From contig DAOTVD010000410.1 of assembly GCA_034437075.1 (NCBI GenBank), positions 1 to 24,607 on the forward strand: a stretch of DNA of 24,607 nt, in the 5' to 3' direction. The position numbers were made by a program, and so were the translations under genes. Under the pieces are notes generated by a model. The model was not told where the DNA came from. It ran no database searches and was given only the letters and a program-made list of their open reading frames with translations. Of the stretch, positions 14,692-22,442 are shown one piece after another. The stretch is from DAOTVD01 sp034437075 (GTDB lineage Bacteria > Chloroflexota > Anaerolineae > Aggregatilineales > J027). The first letter of the stretch is position 1. Each line of letters opens with the position of its first letter.

Positions 14692-16335
14692 ATGGCTAAA
14701 CAACTGGTATTTCAAGAAGATGCCCGCCGCCGCCTGAAAAAAGGCGTCGATACGCTGGCGGATGCCGTAAGCACCACCCTGGGCCCCAAAGGCCGCAACG
14801 TCGCCTTGGATAAGAAGTTCGGCGCGCCCACCGTCACGCATGATGGCGTCACCGTGGCCAAAGAAATCGAGTTGGAAGACCCCTATGAGAACATGGGCGC
14901 CCAACTGCTGAAAGAAGCCGCCACCAAAACCAACGATATCGCTGGCGATGGCACCACCACCGCCACCGTATTGGCCCAGACGATTGTGAACGAGGGCCTG
15001 AAGAACGTCGCTGCTGGCGCCAACCCCATGCTGCTGAAACGTGGTATCGAAGCGGCTACCACCAAAATCGCCGATTACATCCGCGATATGGCCGTGGAGA
15101 TCAACACCAAAGAAGAAATCGCCTCTGTGGCCGCCATTAGCGCCCAGGATGACGAAATCGGCCAATTGATCGCCGAAGTGATGGACAAAGTCGGTAAAGA
15201 CGGCGTTATCACCGTGGAAGAAAGCCGTGGTCTAGAGTTCGAGACCGAATACGTCGAGGGTATGCAATTCGACCGTGGCTACATTAGCCCCTACTTCGTG
15301 ACGGCCCAAGACACGATGGAAGCCAGCATCGAAGACCCCTATATCCTCATCCACGATAAGAAAATTAGCGCGGCTTCGGACATCGTGCCCATCCTGGAAA
15401 AAGTCATCCAGATTGGCAAGCGCGAATTCGTGATTATCGCCGAAGACATCGACGGCGAAGCGCTGGCCACGTTGGTGCTGAACAAACTGCGCGGTATGCT
15501 GAACGTGCTGGCCGTCAAAGCCCCTGGCTTTGGTGACCGCCGTAAGGCTATGTTGCAAGATATTGCCATTCTGACTGGCGGCACGGTCATCAGCGAAGAA
15601 ACAGGCCGCAAGCTGGAAAATGTGGCCATCGAAGACCTGGGCCGCGCGGCCAAAGTGGTTTCCACCAAAGACGAGACCACCATCGTAGACGGCATGGGCG
15701 ACGAAGCCGCCATCCAGGGCCGCATCGATGAAATCAAGGTCGAAGTCGAGAACAGTACCAGCGACTACGACCGCGAAAAGCTGCAAGAGCGCTTGGCTAA
15801 GCTCAGCGGTGGCGTTGCGATTATCCGCGTGGGTGCTGCTACGGAAGTGGAACTGAAAGAAAAGAAGCATCGCGTGGAAGACGCCCTGAGCGCGACCCGT
15901 GCCGCTGTGGAAGAAGGTATCGTGCCTGGCGGTGGTGTGGCGCTGCTGAACGCCGTTGATGCGCTGGATGGTTTCAGCTTGACCTACGATGACGAGAACA
16001 CCGGTGTCACCATTATGCGCCAGGCCCTGCTGGCCCCTATGCGCAAAATCGCCGCGAACGCGGGCCAAGATGGTGGCGTGATCCAGAGCAACGTGCGCCA
16101 ACACCAGGAACAGAAGAAAAGCAAGCGCATCGGCTACAATGTCATGACGGGCGAATATGTCGATATGATCGAATTGGGCATTATCGACCCGGCCAAAGTG
16201 ACTGTCGGCGCGCTGGAAAATGCCGCGTCCATCGCGGGTATGATCCTGACCACCGAAGCGTTGATTACCGACCTGCCCGAAGAAAACGGCGCGGGTGGCG
16301 GCATGCCCGGTGGCGGTATGCCGGATATGTACTAA
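14692..16335 (+). CDS. groEL: Chaperonin GroEL (Hsp60)
   Basis: A 547-residue ATP-dependent chaperonin of full usual length. The nucleotide-binding sequence is GDGTTTATVLAQ, with the catalytic Asp in AGDGTTT. The apical and intermediate domains are recognisable, for example APGFGDRRKAMLQDIAILTGG and the class signature AAVEEGIVPGGGVALL. The C-terminus carries the glycine/methionine-rich tail GAGGGMPGGGMPDMY that lines the cavity floor. A short charged insertion, HQEQKKSKR, precedes GYNVMTGEYVDM. GGGAG lies about 9 bases before the ATG. It follows groES by 60 bases and is closed by a rho-independent terminator. A 412-residue antisense ORF over this gene is a shadow of its codon bias. Confidence 0.97.
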   Translation: MAKQLVFQEDARRRLKKGVDTLADAVSTTLGPKGRNVALDKKFGAPTVTHDGVTVAKEIELEDPYENMGAQLLKEAATKTNDIAGDGTTTATVLAQTIVNEGLKNVAAGANPMLLKRGIEAATTKIADYIRDMAVEINTKEEIASVAAISAQDDEIGQLIAEVMDKVGKDGVITVEESRGLEFETEYVEGMQFDRGYISPYFVTAQDTMEASIEDPYILIHDKKISAASDIVPILEKVIQIGKREFVIIAEDIDGEALATLVLNKLRGMLNVLAVKAPGFGDRRKAMLQDIAILTGGTVISEETGRKLENVAIEDLGRAAKVVSTKDETTIVDGMGDEAAIQGRIDEIKVEVENSTSDYDREKLQERLAKLSGGVAIIRVGAATEVELKEKKHRVEDALSATRAAVEEGIVPGGGVALLNAVDALDGFSLTYDDENTGVTIMRQALLAPMRKIAANAGQDGGVIQSNVRQHQEQKKSKRIGYNVMTGEYVDMIELGIIDPAKVTVGALENAASIAGMILTTEALITDLPEENGAGGGMPGGGMPDMY

Positions 16336-16360
16336 ACCGCACCATACTTTGATACATGTC

Positions 16361-16394
16361 AAAAAGGTCTCGCCGGGCTGGCGGGGCCTTTTTT
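16361..16394 (+). terminator. groESL terminator
   Basis: GGTCTCGCC (16366-16374) pairs, with a few G-U pairs, with GGCGGGGCC (16380-16388) around a 5-base loop. The flanking A5 and T6 extend the stem. A typical intrinsic terminator. Confidence 0.85.
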
Positions 16395-16403
16395 GATCGA
16401 CCA

Positions 16404-16426
16404 TGTTAAAATATGGACACCTGTCC
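16404..16426 (+). promoter_or_regulatory. Extended -10 promoter and palindrome of the selenoprotein gene
   Basis: TGT-TAAAAT (16404-16412) is an extended -10 (TGn + hexamer) with no recognisable -35, which such promoters do not need. GGACA-CC-TGTCC (16415-16426) is a palindrome that would straddle the transcription start near 16419 and could bind a regulator. Read-through from groESL is an alternative source of transcription. Confidence 0.4.
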
Positions 16427-16451
16427 GATTGTATAGACAAAGGATTTGAAT

Positions 16452-16763
16452 ATGGCATTCGGTATGCCAACGTTTCACATCACGATTACCTACTGCGCGG
16501 CTTGAAACTATACACCGCGTGTCGTTAGTTTAACGACGGACATTCTTTCTGATCGTAATTTGGAATATTTTATCGCCGACTGGACGCTGGTCCCCGCCTC
16601 TGGGGGTGTATTTGATGTGCGCGTCAATGACGAGCTTATTCTCTCCAAAAAACAAATCGGGCGCCACGCCGAGCCCGGCGAGATCAAAGCCTTGCTCGAT
16701 GACAAAATCGCAGCGTATAAGGCTCAACACAGGATCACCTGGCAACAGCCACCCAAATCATAG
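16452..16763 (+). CDS. Selenoprotein W-like (Rdx family) protein with in-frame UGA/Sec
   Basis: The frame runs from ATG 16452 to the TAG at 16761-16763 and is interrupted once, by TGA at 16503-16505. Read as selenocysteine, this gives 103 residues with Sec18. The head is MAFGMPTFHITITYCAA, then U, then NYTPRVVSLTTDIL. Beta-strand + C-x-x-U + helix is the SelW/SelT/SelH (Rdx) thioredoxin-like start, where Cys relatives have CxxC. After the TGA the family core continues: WTLVPASGGVFDVRVNDELI, then LSKKQIGRHAEPGEIKALLD. The ATG has AGGA 7 bases upstream (16441-16444). A small hairpin with a G-first loop lies 22 bases after the TGA (bacterial SECIS). The expected role is a thiol/selenol redox protein in the cytoplasm; the substrate is unknown. 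Standard callers would report only a fragment from TTG 16560, lacking the active site. Alternatives are a sequencing error or a recent nonsense mutation. The selA, selB, selC and selD genes are not in this window. Confidence 0.85.
16503..16537 (+). promoter_or_regulatory. Candidate bacterial SECIS element following UGA
   Basis: UGA at 16503-16505. GTCGTTA (16521-16527) pairs perfectly with TAACGAC (16531-16537), 7 bp, around the loop GTT (16528-16530). The loop's first base is G, and 22 bases separate the UGA from the loop. The general bacterial SECIS model, as I know it, asks for a small stem-loop with G among the first two loop bases and the loop about 16-37 bases after the UGA; this hairpin satisfies all of that. 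It lies inside the coding region, as in other bacteria, and would recruit SelB. Confidence 0.75.
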
Positions 16764-16805
16764 CCACTGCGGTGCGAGTCAGCCGCGTGGCTCGTTCCGT
16801 TTTGA

Positions 16806-16834
16806 TAGACAACAACCTGCATTCGCACTACAAT
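16806..16834 (+). promoter_or_regulatory. Promoter of the Kef-type antiporter gene
   Basis: TAGACA (16806-16811), 17 bases, TACAAT (16829-16834): each hexamer has one mismatch to consensus. It gives a leader of about 26 bases to the GTG at 16867. Confidence 0.55.
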
Positions 16835-16866
16835 CAGCCACCCGCCAATCAGAAAGCTAAATTCTT

Positions 16867-18789
16867 GTGGAGCTCATTGCCTTACTCGTCAGCTTTATTT
16901 TGATCGCGATTGCGGCCAAACAAATTGGTCTGGTGTTTTCTAGGCTGCAATTGCCTTACATCACAGGCTATATCTTCGCGGGTGCATTAGCTGGCCCCTT
17001 TTTGCTGGAACTCCTGCCGCCGAATACTGCCGATGATTTGCGCTTTGTGGACGACATCGCGCTGGCCATTATCGCCTTCACAGCGGGTAATGAACTCTAT
17101 TTGCGCGAGTTACAGAGCCGCTTACGCAGTATTGGCATTATCTCGATCACGCTGACAGTGATCACCGTGGGCCTGGGCACGCTGGCAATTTTGCTATTGG
17201 CCGATTTCATCACGTTTATGGAGGACATGCCGCAAGCCGAACGCCTGGCCGTGGCCTTGCTCGGCGGCACTGTGTTGGCGGCCTTGGCCCCCGCCGTGGC
17301 CATTCCCGTGATTCAAGAAGTGCGCGCGCGCGGGCCATTCACAAAAACGGTGCTCGGTGTCACTATTTCGATGGATGTGGTGATCATCGTGACCTTCGCG
17401 ATGATGGTTGCTGTGGCGGATGTGTTGTTGCGTGGCGCAGGCTTTGATGTCTTTTTCGTGATTATCCTGGCGATTGATTTGATCTTGTCGGTTGTTTTGG
17501 GTCTGGTCAGCGGCAAAATTTTGGAATTTTTACTCAGCCGACATCTATCCCGCCAGGTCAAAATTGGCAGCATTTTGCTCATAGGCTTCCTGATTTACGA
17601 ATTGACGTCTCAGGTGCGCGATTTCACCTATGGCGGCGGCTTCCCGATTGAGATCGTGCTCGAACCGCTGTTGATTTCAGTCATCGCGGGGCTATATGTC
17701 ACGAATTTTACGGCCCACCGTGTTGAGTTTAGCGACTTGCTGCATGTCATCGGGCCGTATGTCTATGTCGCGTTTTTCACCCTTACCGGGATTGCGCTTA
17801 AGCTAGATACGCTAATAGCAACTTTGCCGACTGCCGTGGCGCTGTTTACGGTGCGGTTGGGTGGCCTTTTTGGGGGGTCGTTCTTGGGCGGGACGCTGGC
17901 GGGCGATAGCCTACAAACCCGGCGACTTTTATGGATGGGGTTTGTCAGCCAAGCCGGGATCGCGTTGGGCTTGGCGCGCGAAGTGGCCGACCAATTTGCC
18001 GAACTGGGCAACGACTTTGCCACAATGATTATTTCGGTCATTGTGCTGAATGAAATCTTCGGCCCCATCTTCTTGCGCAGTGCGCTGCGTCGTGTCCGGG
18101 AAACCCACGAGCCCGATCAAACGATACCAGATGGCACGCGCAACGCCATCATCCTGGGCATTGGTGGTCAATCAATCGCGCTGGCCCAACAATTGCGCGC
18201 GCACGATTGGCATGTCGTCATCGGAGATACCGAAGACCAGCAAATGCAACGTTTGCAAGGCGAAAATGGCATCGAGAAACGCCATATTCCACAGATCACG
18301 CCCGATGTCTTGCGTGGGCTGACCAATGAAGAACATACCGAAGCATTTATCGCCATGTTGGGGAACGACCAAGACAATTTTCGGGCCTGCGAAATCGCCT
18401 ACGAGATGGGCTGTGGGCGTATCGTCGTGCGCCTGAACGATATTTCGTGGGCGCCACGTTTTCGGGGCCTAAGGGCTTACATTGTTGATCCGACGACAGC
18501 CATGGTTAATCTATTGGATCAATTCGTGCGCGCGCCCCAATCCGCCATGCTCTTGCTAGAGCGCGACCCCGAATACCAGGTGCGCCAGATCACCGTCACC
18601 GACCCCGATGTGCATCAGATTTTGCTGCGCGACCTTTTCTTGCCGGAGGATGTGCTGGTGTTGGGTATTTGGCGCAAAAATCATAGTATTGTGCCGCATG
18701 GCTATACGCCGCTACAGTTGCATGACGAAGTAACGCTTTTGGGGCACCCCGATAGCCTGGATCATATCGCCCGACGGATCGGATACTAG
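16867..18789 (+). CDS. Kef-type K+/H+ antiporter (CPA2) with TrkA-N and TrkA-C domains
   Basis: A 640-residue monovalent cation:proton antiporter of the CPA2 family. Residues about 1-410 form 12-13 membrane helices. FSRLQLPYITGYIFAGALAG at the start and IALAIIAFTAGNELYLREL in helix 3 are typical, as is the helix-11/12 region GFVSQAGIALGLA. A cytoplasmic regulatory part follows: a Rossmann TrkA-N/RCK domain from about residue 425 (AIILGIGGQSIALAQQL, a GxGxxx nucleotide-binding turn), then a TrkA-C domain in the last 85 residues. It likely exports K+ or Na+ in exchange for H+, gated by nucleotide binding. The start is GTG with only a weak upstream AGAAAG; no in-frame alternative lies upstream before a stop. 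It is convergent with pepF across a shared hairpin. Confidence 0.9.
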   Translation: MELIALLVSFILIAIAAKQIGLVFSRLQLPYITGYIFAGALAGPFLLELLPPNTADDLRFVDDIALAIIAFTAGNELYLRELQSRLRSIGIISITLTVITVGLGTLAILLLADFITFMEDMPQAERLAVALLGGTVLAALAPAVAIPVIQEVRARGPFTKTVLGVTISMDVVIIVTFAMMVAVADVLLRGAGFDVFFVIILAIDLILSVVLGLVSGKILEFLLSRHLSRQVKIGSILLIGFLIYELTSQVRDFTYGGGFPIEIVLEPLLISVIAGLYVTNFTAHRVEFSDLLHVIGPYVYVAFFTLTGIALKLDTLIATLPTAVALFTVRLGGLFGGSFLGGTLAGDSLQTRRLLWMGFVSQAGIALGLAREVADQFAELGNDFATMIISVIVLNEIFGPIFLRSALRRVRETHEPDQTIPDGTRNAIILGIGGQSIALAQQLRAHDWHVVIGDTEDQQMQRLQGENGIEKRHIPQITPDVLRGLTNEEHTEAFIAMLGNDQDNFRACEIAYEMGCGRIVVRLNDISWAPRFRGLRAYIVDPTTAMVNLLDQFVRAPQSAMLLLERDPEYQVRQITVTDPDVHQILLRDLFLPEDVLVLGIWRKNHSIVPHGYTPLQLHDEVTLLGHPDSLDHIARRIGY

Positions 18790-18808
18790 ACCTGGAATGT
18801 AACCAAAA

Positions 18809-18828
18809 GCCCCCTATGGGTTGGGGGC
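18809..18828. terminator. Hairpin terminator shared by antiporter and pepF genes
   Basis: GCCCCC (18809-18814) pairs with GGGGGC (18823-18828) around an 8-base loop. The minus strand is followed by TTTTGGTTA and the plus strand by CTTCT, so it should work better for pepF than for the antiporter gene. Confidence 0.6.
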
Positions 18829-18866
18829 CTTCTAACTAGCGCTGATGGTGGATTAAACGCGCCATT

Positions 18867-20681
18867 TCATGTCAGATGCGCGTCCACTAAGTTTTCCAGG
18901 CGATCAATATAGCTGTCTAATACGCCGAAGGTCGCGTGCACCACATTCGGGGAGCGCATATCAACGCCTGCCGCGTCCAGCACATCCAGCGGATAAGCGG
19001 AACTGCCTGCGCTCAAAAAGCCCAAGTAGGCTTCGACAGCGCCGGGTTCGTCATTCAGAATGCGGTTAGCGAAATGATGTGCGGCAGAAATGCCTGTGGC
19101 GTATTGAAAGACATAATAGTCTTCGTAGAGGTGCGAAAACTGCGCCCAGGTGATCCCCACGCGGGCAGGGTCAACCTGCATTTCCTCGCCATAACCTTCG
19201 CTAAAAATCTCCGTCAGCAGGTTGATCATGTCGTCAGCGTTGACTGGCTCGCCGCGTTCCAGGCGGCTATGCACCGCGTACTCGAAGCGCGCCAGGCTGG
19301 GCATAATGAAGAAATAGCGGTGAAAATTGTCCATCGCTTCTTCGATTACCGCGATCTGGAACAGCGGGTCGGGGTTGTTTTCCAGCAGATAGGCCCGCGT
19401 GAGTGCCTGGTTGAAGTTTGACGCGATTTCCGCCAAGAATAGCGAATAGTGCGCGTAAACTAACGGTTGGTTTTGAACCGAGTGATAAGTATGCAAAGAA
19501 TGGCCAAGTTCATGGGCCAGAGTGCTCATGGCACCCAGCGTATTGTCATAGCTCATCATGATAAACGGATGCGTATTCGGCGTGCCGAAGGAAAAAGCGC
19601 CTTCGCGTTTGCCCTTGTTCACCGCCCGGTCCACCCAACGCTGTTCTAGCGTGCCCCGCCGCAATACCTGGACATAATCCGCGCCCAGCGGCTGTAAGCC
19701 TGTGCTAATCCATTCCACGGCTTCTTCGTAGCTCACACGCGGATCATGTTTGGTCAAGGGTGCCCAAATATCATACGGGTGCAGTTGATCGACACCTAAC
19801 GCTTTACGGCGGACTCGCCAATAGCGATGCCAGACGGGGATATATTCGCGAAAGGTTTCCACCAGGTTATGAAAGACGCTTTCTGGCAGGTTATGCGGAT
19901 TGAGCTTGTATTGCAAGGTGTTCTCGAAGCCGCGCGCGCGCGCCGTGAAGATCGTCTGCTTCATCGATGTGCTGAGCGTGGTCGCCAAGGTGTTTTTGTG
20001 CTGAAGATACTGGTCGGCATAGCCTTCCCAGGCCGTGCGGCGCACCTCACGGTCTGGATTGCGTAGCAGCGTATCGAGCGTGCCTTGCGTGACCGTGTGC
20101 GGGTTACCCTGCGCGTCGTGCGCATCTGGGAACTGCATATCCGCATTGGTGAGCATACTGTGGACTTGTTCGGCCCCCGCGAAAGGCGTCGCCAACTGCC
20201 CTAGCAATTGCTCCACATCCGCCGAGCGTATTGACGCCGCACGCCGAAAGAGGTCTTGCACCCAATGGGTATACACCGTTAATTTATCATTCTGCTGGCA
20301 CCAGCCCAGCGCCGTCTCCTGGCCCAAAGCCAGGATTTCTGGCTCGATGAACGCCATTGAGCCCATCACTTGCCCCATCAACATCTGTGCCTTTTCGTAC
20401 AAGGACGCCATTTGCGCGTTGGTCGTATCGACGCTGTAATCCATGACCGCATAAAACATGACGGTGATTGCCCGGACTTGCAAGGTTTCGGCCTGTGTCA
20501 TGAGTTCGGCCAGGGTTTCCGCCCCTTCGCCTAAACGTCCCTGATAAGCGGCGATTTGCGGCGCCAACGCGAGCACCGCATCATATTCGTTTTGCCATTC
20601 GTCAAGGGTGGTAAAGACGCTCTCGCGGTTCCAGGTTTCTTCTATCGGTATGGCATCGCGTGCCGGGACCGTGGTGACCAT
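18867..20681 (-). CDS. pepF: Oligoendopeptidase F (M3B zinc metallopeptidase)
   Basis: A 604-residue cytoplasmic peptidase that degrades short peptides. The gluzincin site is HELGH (390-394: two zinc-binding His and catalytic Glu391), followed by Glu418 in LAEIASNFNQAL as the third ligand. The PepF-type N-terminal helical domain (WNRESVFTTLDEWQNEYDAV) and the substrate-binding region near the C-terminus (HLYEDYYVFQYATGISAAHH) are present, and the length is normal. The ATG at 20681 is preferred over an upstream frame beginning at 20747, because AAGG lies 8 bases before it and the extra 22 residues look unlike the family. A good promoter lies at 20719-20747, which would place the 20747 start upstream of transcription. 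Confidence 0.93.
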   Translation of the reverse strand: MVTTVPARDAIPIEETWNRESVFTTLDEWQNEYDAVLALAPQIAAYQGRLGEGAETLAELMTQAETLQVRAITVMFYAVMDYSVDTTNAQMASLYEKAQMLMGQVMGSMAFIEPEILALGQETALGWCQQNDKLTVYTHWVQDLFRRAASIRSADVEQLLGQLATPFAGAEQVHSMLTNADMQFPDAHDAQGNPHTVTQGTLDTLLRNPDREVRRTAWEGYADQYLQHKNTLATTLSTSMKQTIFTARARGFENTLQYKLNPHNLPESVFHNLVETFREYIPVWHRYWRVRRKALGVDQLHPYDIWAPLTKHDPRVSYEEAVEWISTGLQPLGADYVQVLRRGTLEQRWVDRAVNKGKREGAFSFGTPNTHPFIMMSYDNTLGAMSTLAHELGHSLHTYHSVQNQPLVYAHYSLFLAEIASNFNQALTRAYLLENNPDPLFQIAVIEEAMDNFHRYFFIMPSLARFEYAVHSRLERGEPVNADDMINLLTEIFSEGYGEEMQVDPARVGITWAQFSHLYEDYYVFQYATGISAAHHFANRILNDEPGAVEAYLGFLSAGSSAYPLDVLDAAGVDMRSPNVVHATFGVLDSYIDRLENLVDAHLT

Positions 20682-20718
20682 AACATGTACCTTTTTTCTG
20701 TAGCTGATTTTGCCCTGT

Positions 20719-20747
20719 ATAGTAACCTGAGTGCATAGCCCTGCCAA
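20719..20747 (-). promoter_or_regulatory. pepF promoter
   Basis: On the minus strand, TTGGCA (20747-20742), 17 bases, TACTAT (20724-20719). Near consensus, with a leader of about 30 bases. Confidence 0.6.
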
Positions 20748-20859
20748 GCCCGTTCGAGTAGGGGCGTAGGTCTACAGACGAGCGATGCTTTTATTTTGCT
20801 CAGGGGTGCGCTAAGCTAACCCTATCGCATTTGCAGTGAGGCACAATAGGTAAAGCCGT

Positions 20860-21615
20860 ATGACTATCCAAACACGCGAAGACCTCATGGGCATGATGAC
20901 TATCGGGCGCATCGTGCGTAGCACCATCGAGCACATGGCCGCCCAGATGGCGCCGGGCATGTCCACTGCTGAACTTGACGCGCTTGGCGCGGCCTATCTG
21001 AAACAGCAGGGCGCGCGCTCCGCACCGATTTTGGCCTATCAATTTCCTGGCGCGACGTGCATCAGTATTAACGATGAGGCTGCGCATGGCATCCCAGGCC
21101 CGCGCATCATCCAACCCGGCGATATGGTCAATATTGATGTATCCGCCGAAAAAGATGGGTATTGGGCTGATGCGGGCCGTAGCTACGCGGTTGACCCCAT
21201 CGGCGAAGAAAAACAAAAGCTGATCGACGCCACCGCCGCCGCCCTGCAAATCGCATTACAGCATGCGCGCGCGGGCGAAATGATGAACAAACTGGGCCAG
21301 GCTGTCGAGAAACACGCCAAGCAACACGGCTACGAGGTGATCGAAGAATTGGGCGGCCACGGCATCGGGCGCCACATCCACGAGAAACCCAGCGTACCCA
21401 GCGTACCTATGTTTTACATCCGCCGCTATCGCGAGCGCTTCCAGGCTGGGCAGGTGCTCACGCTGGAGCCTTTTTTGACGCATGGCGCGCGGCATGTCTA
21501 CACCCTAGATGATGGCTGGACGCTGAAGACGGATAATGGCGGTTTGGTGGCCCAATTTGAAGAGACGATCATCATTACGCAAGAGGCGCCCATCGTCGTC
21601 ACTGTTGCCGCCTAG
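20860..21615 (+). CDS. map: Methionine aminopeptidase, type I
   Basis: A 251-residue M24A dinuclear metallopeptidase that removes initiator Met from new proteins. All five metal ligands are in place: Asp93 (NIDVSA), Asp104 (WADAGR), His167 (GGHGIGRHIHE), Glu203 (LTLEPF) and Glu234 (AQFEET). The substrate-binding His76 is seen in NDEAAHGIP. It lacks the N-terminal Cys-rich zinc domain of some type I enzymes, as expected for bacteria. AGG lies 9 bases before the ATG. Its TAG overlaps the stop codon of the convergent SDR gene within one CTAG, so no room remains for a terminator and the transcripts should overlap at their 3' ends. Confidence 0.92.
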   Translation: MTIQTREDLMGMMTIGRIVRSTIEHMAAQMAPGMSTAELDALGAAYLKQQGARSAPILAYQFPGATCISINDEAAHGIPGPRIIQPGDMVNIDVSAEKDGYWADAGRSYAVDPIGEEKQKLIDATAAALQIALQHARAGEMMNKLGQAVEKHAKQHGYEVIEELGGHGIGRHIHEKPSVPSVPMFYIRRYRERFQAGQVLTLEPFLTHGARHVYTLDDGWTLKTDNGGLVAQFEETIIITQEAPIVVTVAA

Positions 21616-22367
21616 CTCATAGAGGGGTCAAGGTATTCGCCGCCATCCACGCGCAGCACCGCCCCTGTGATGAAATCGTTCTGCGCGATGAACAGGGCCG
21701 CTTGCGCCACATCGGCGGGCGTACCAGAGCGCCCCAACGGCAAGCGCGCCGTGACTTGCTCCCAATACGCATCGCTCATCCCTGGCGAGGGCAAAACTGG
21801 CCCCGGCACGATGCAATTACACCGGATGCCGTATTCGCCTAGCGCGCGCGCGGTTACCTGGGTTAGCATCACGATCGCCGCTTTGCTAATGCTATGATGA
21901 GGCCGTTTGACCCACGGACGCAATCCGCCGTTATCGCCAATATTGATGATGTTGCCTGCGATACCCGTATCACGCATCAGGCGCCCGGCGAATTGGGTGC
22001 ACCACCAGGGCGCGCTCACGTTGAGGTCGAGCACAAACTGCCAATCTTCGGGCGTGATGTCCAGCAAATCGCCGCTCTGGAACGCGCCCGCGCTATTGAC
22101 CAGCACATCCAGGCGGCCAAAATGTGCCTGAACGGCCTTGAAATTGGCTTCGATTTCATCGTATTGGGTGTGGTCGCCCTGCACAACCAATGGTTCTACG
22201 CCGAACGTGCGCGCGGTTTCGGCAGTGGCCTCGGCTTCTTGCGGCGAATGGCCATGATGCACCACCACATGCGCGCCCGCTTGCGCAAAGGCGAGCAATA
22301 TCTCTCGCCCGACGCGCCGCGCCGAGCCCGTCACGAACACCACTTGATCCTGTAATGAGGTTTGCAT
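21612..22367 (-). CDS. SDR oxidoreductase, pteridine-reductase-like, catalytic Tyr missing
   Basis: A 251-residue classical short-chain dehydrogenase fold. Cofactor motif TGSARRVGREI (13-23; the ARR favours NADPH), NSAG (91-94), and the C-terminal IRCNCIVPGPV. TGSARRVG together with NIGDNGGLRPW resembles the PTR1/FolM-like pteridine reductases, where Asp replaces the usual catalytic Ser (Asp145 here). The YxxxK motif reads H158-S-I-S-K162, so the catalytic Tyr is His. It may therefore have altered or no reductase activity. The start is uncertain: the ATG at 22367 fits the family best but has AAGG only 2 bases upstream; 22376 and 22448 are in-frame alternatives. A -10-like TATCAT at 22374-22379 would make 22367 leaderless. 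It is convergent with map, and a 39-bp repeat abuts its start. Confidence 0.82.
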   Translation of the reverse strand: MQTSLQDQVVFVTGSARRVGREILLAFAQAGAHVVVHHGHSPQEAEATAETARTFGVEPLVVQGDHTQYDEIEANFKAVQAHFGRLDVLVNSAGAFQSGDLLDITPEDWQFVLDLNVSAPWWCTQFAGRLMRDTGIAGNIINIGDNGGLRPWVKRPHHSISKAAIVMLTQVTARALGEYGIRCNCIVPGPVLPSPGMSDAYWEQVTARLPLGRSGTPADVAQAALFIAQNDFITGAVLRVDGGEYLDPSMS

Positions 22368-22370
22368 AGC

Positions 22371-22409
22371 CTTCATGATACCGTAACTTGAGCGCGAGAG
22401 TTGTAACCA
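22371..22409. repeat. 39-bp direct repeat, copy 1
   Basis: Identical over 39 bases to 22443-22481. This copy abuts the SDR start and ends 34 bases before copy 2 begins. On the minus strand it carries TATCAT, a possible -10 of the SDR gene. Confidence 0.9.
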
Positions 22410-22442
22410 CGCGCGGCGCGTATTCTTTAATCTGCCAATCAG

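Noticed and set aside
15232..16470. 412-residue antisense ORF across groEL
   Set aside because: It lies fully opposite groEL and has low-complexity His/Asp/Phe-rich content produced by groEL codon bias; no ribosome site or family resemblance. The same holds for the 283-residue ORF at 14314-15165.
16560..16763. Free-standing 67-aa gene starting at TTG 16560
   Set aside because: It begins in the middle of the Rdx domain, has no Shine-Dalgarno and lacks the redox motif. The same frame extends upstream through the TGA to a proper start at 16452.
16764..16805. Terminator after the selenoprotein gene
   Set aside because: CGAG...CTCG pairing needs a large bulge and the T-run is short; too weak to call.
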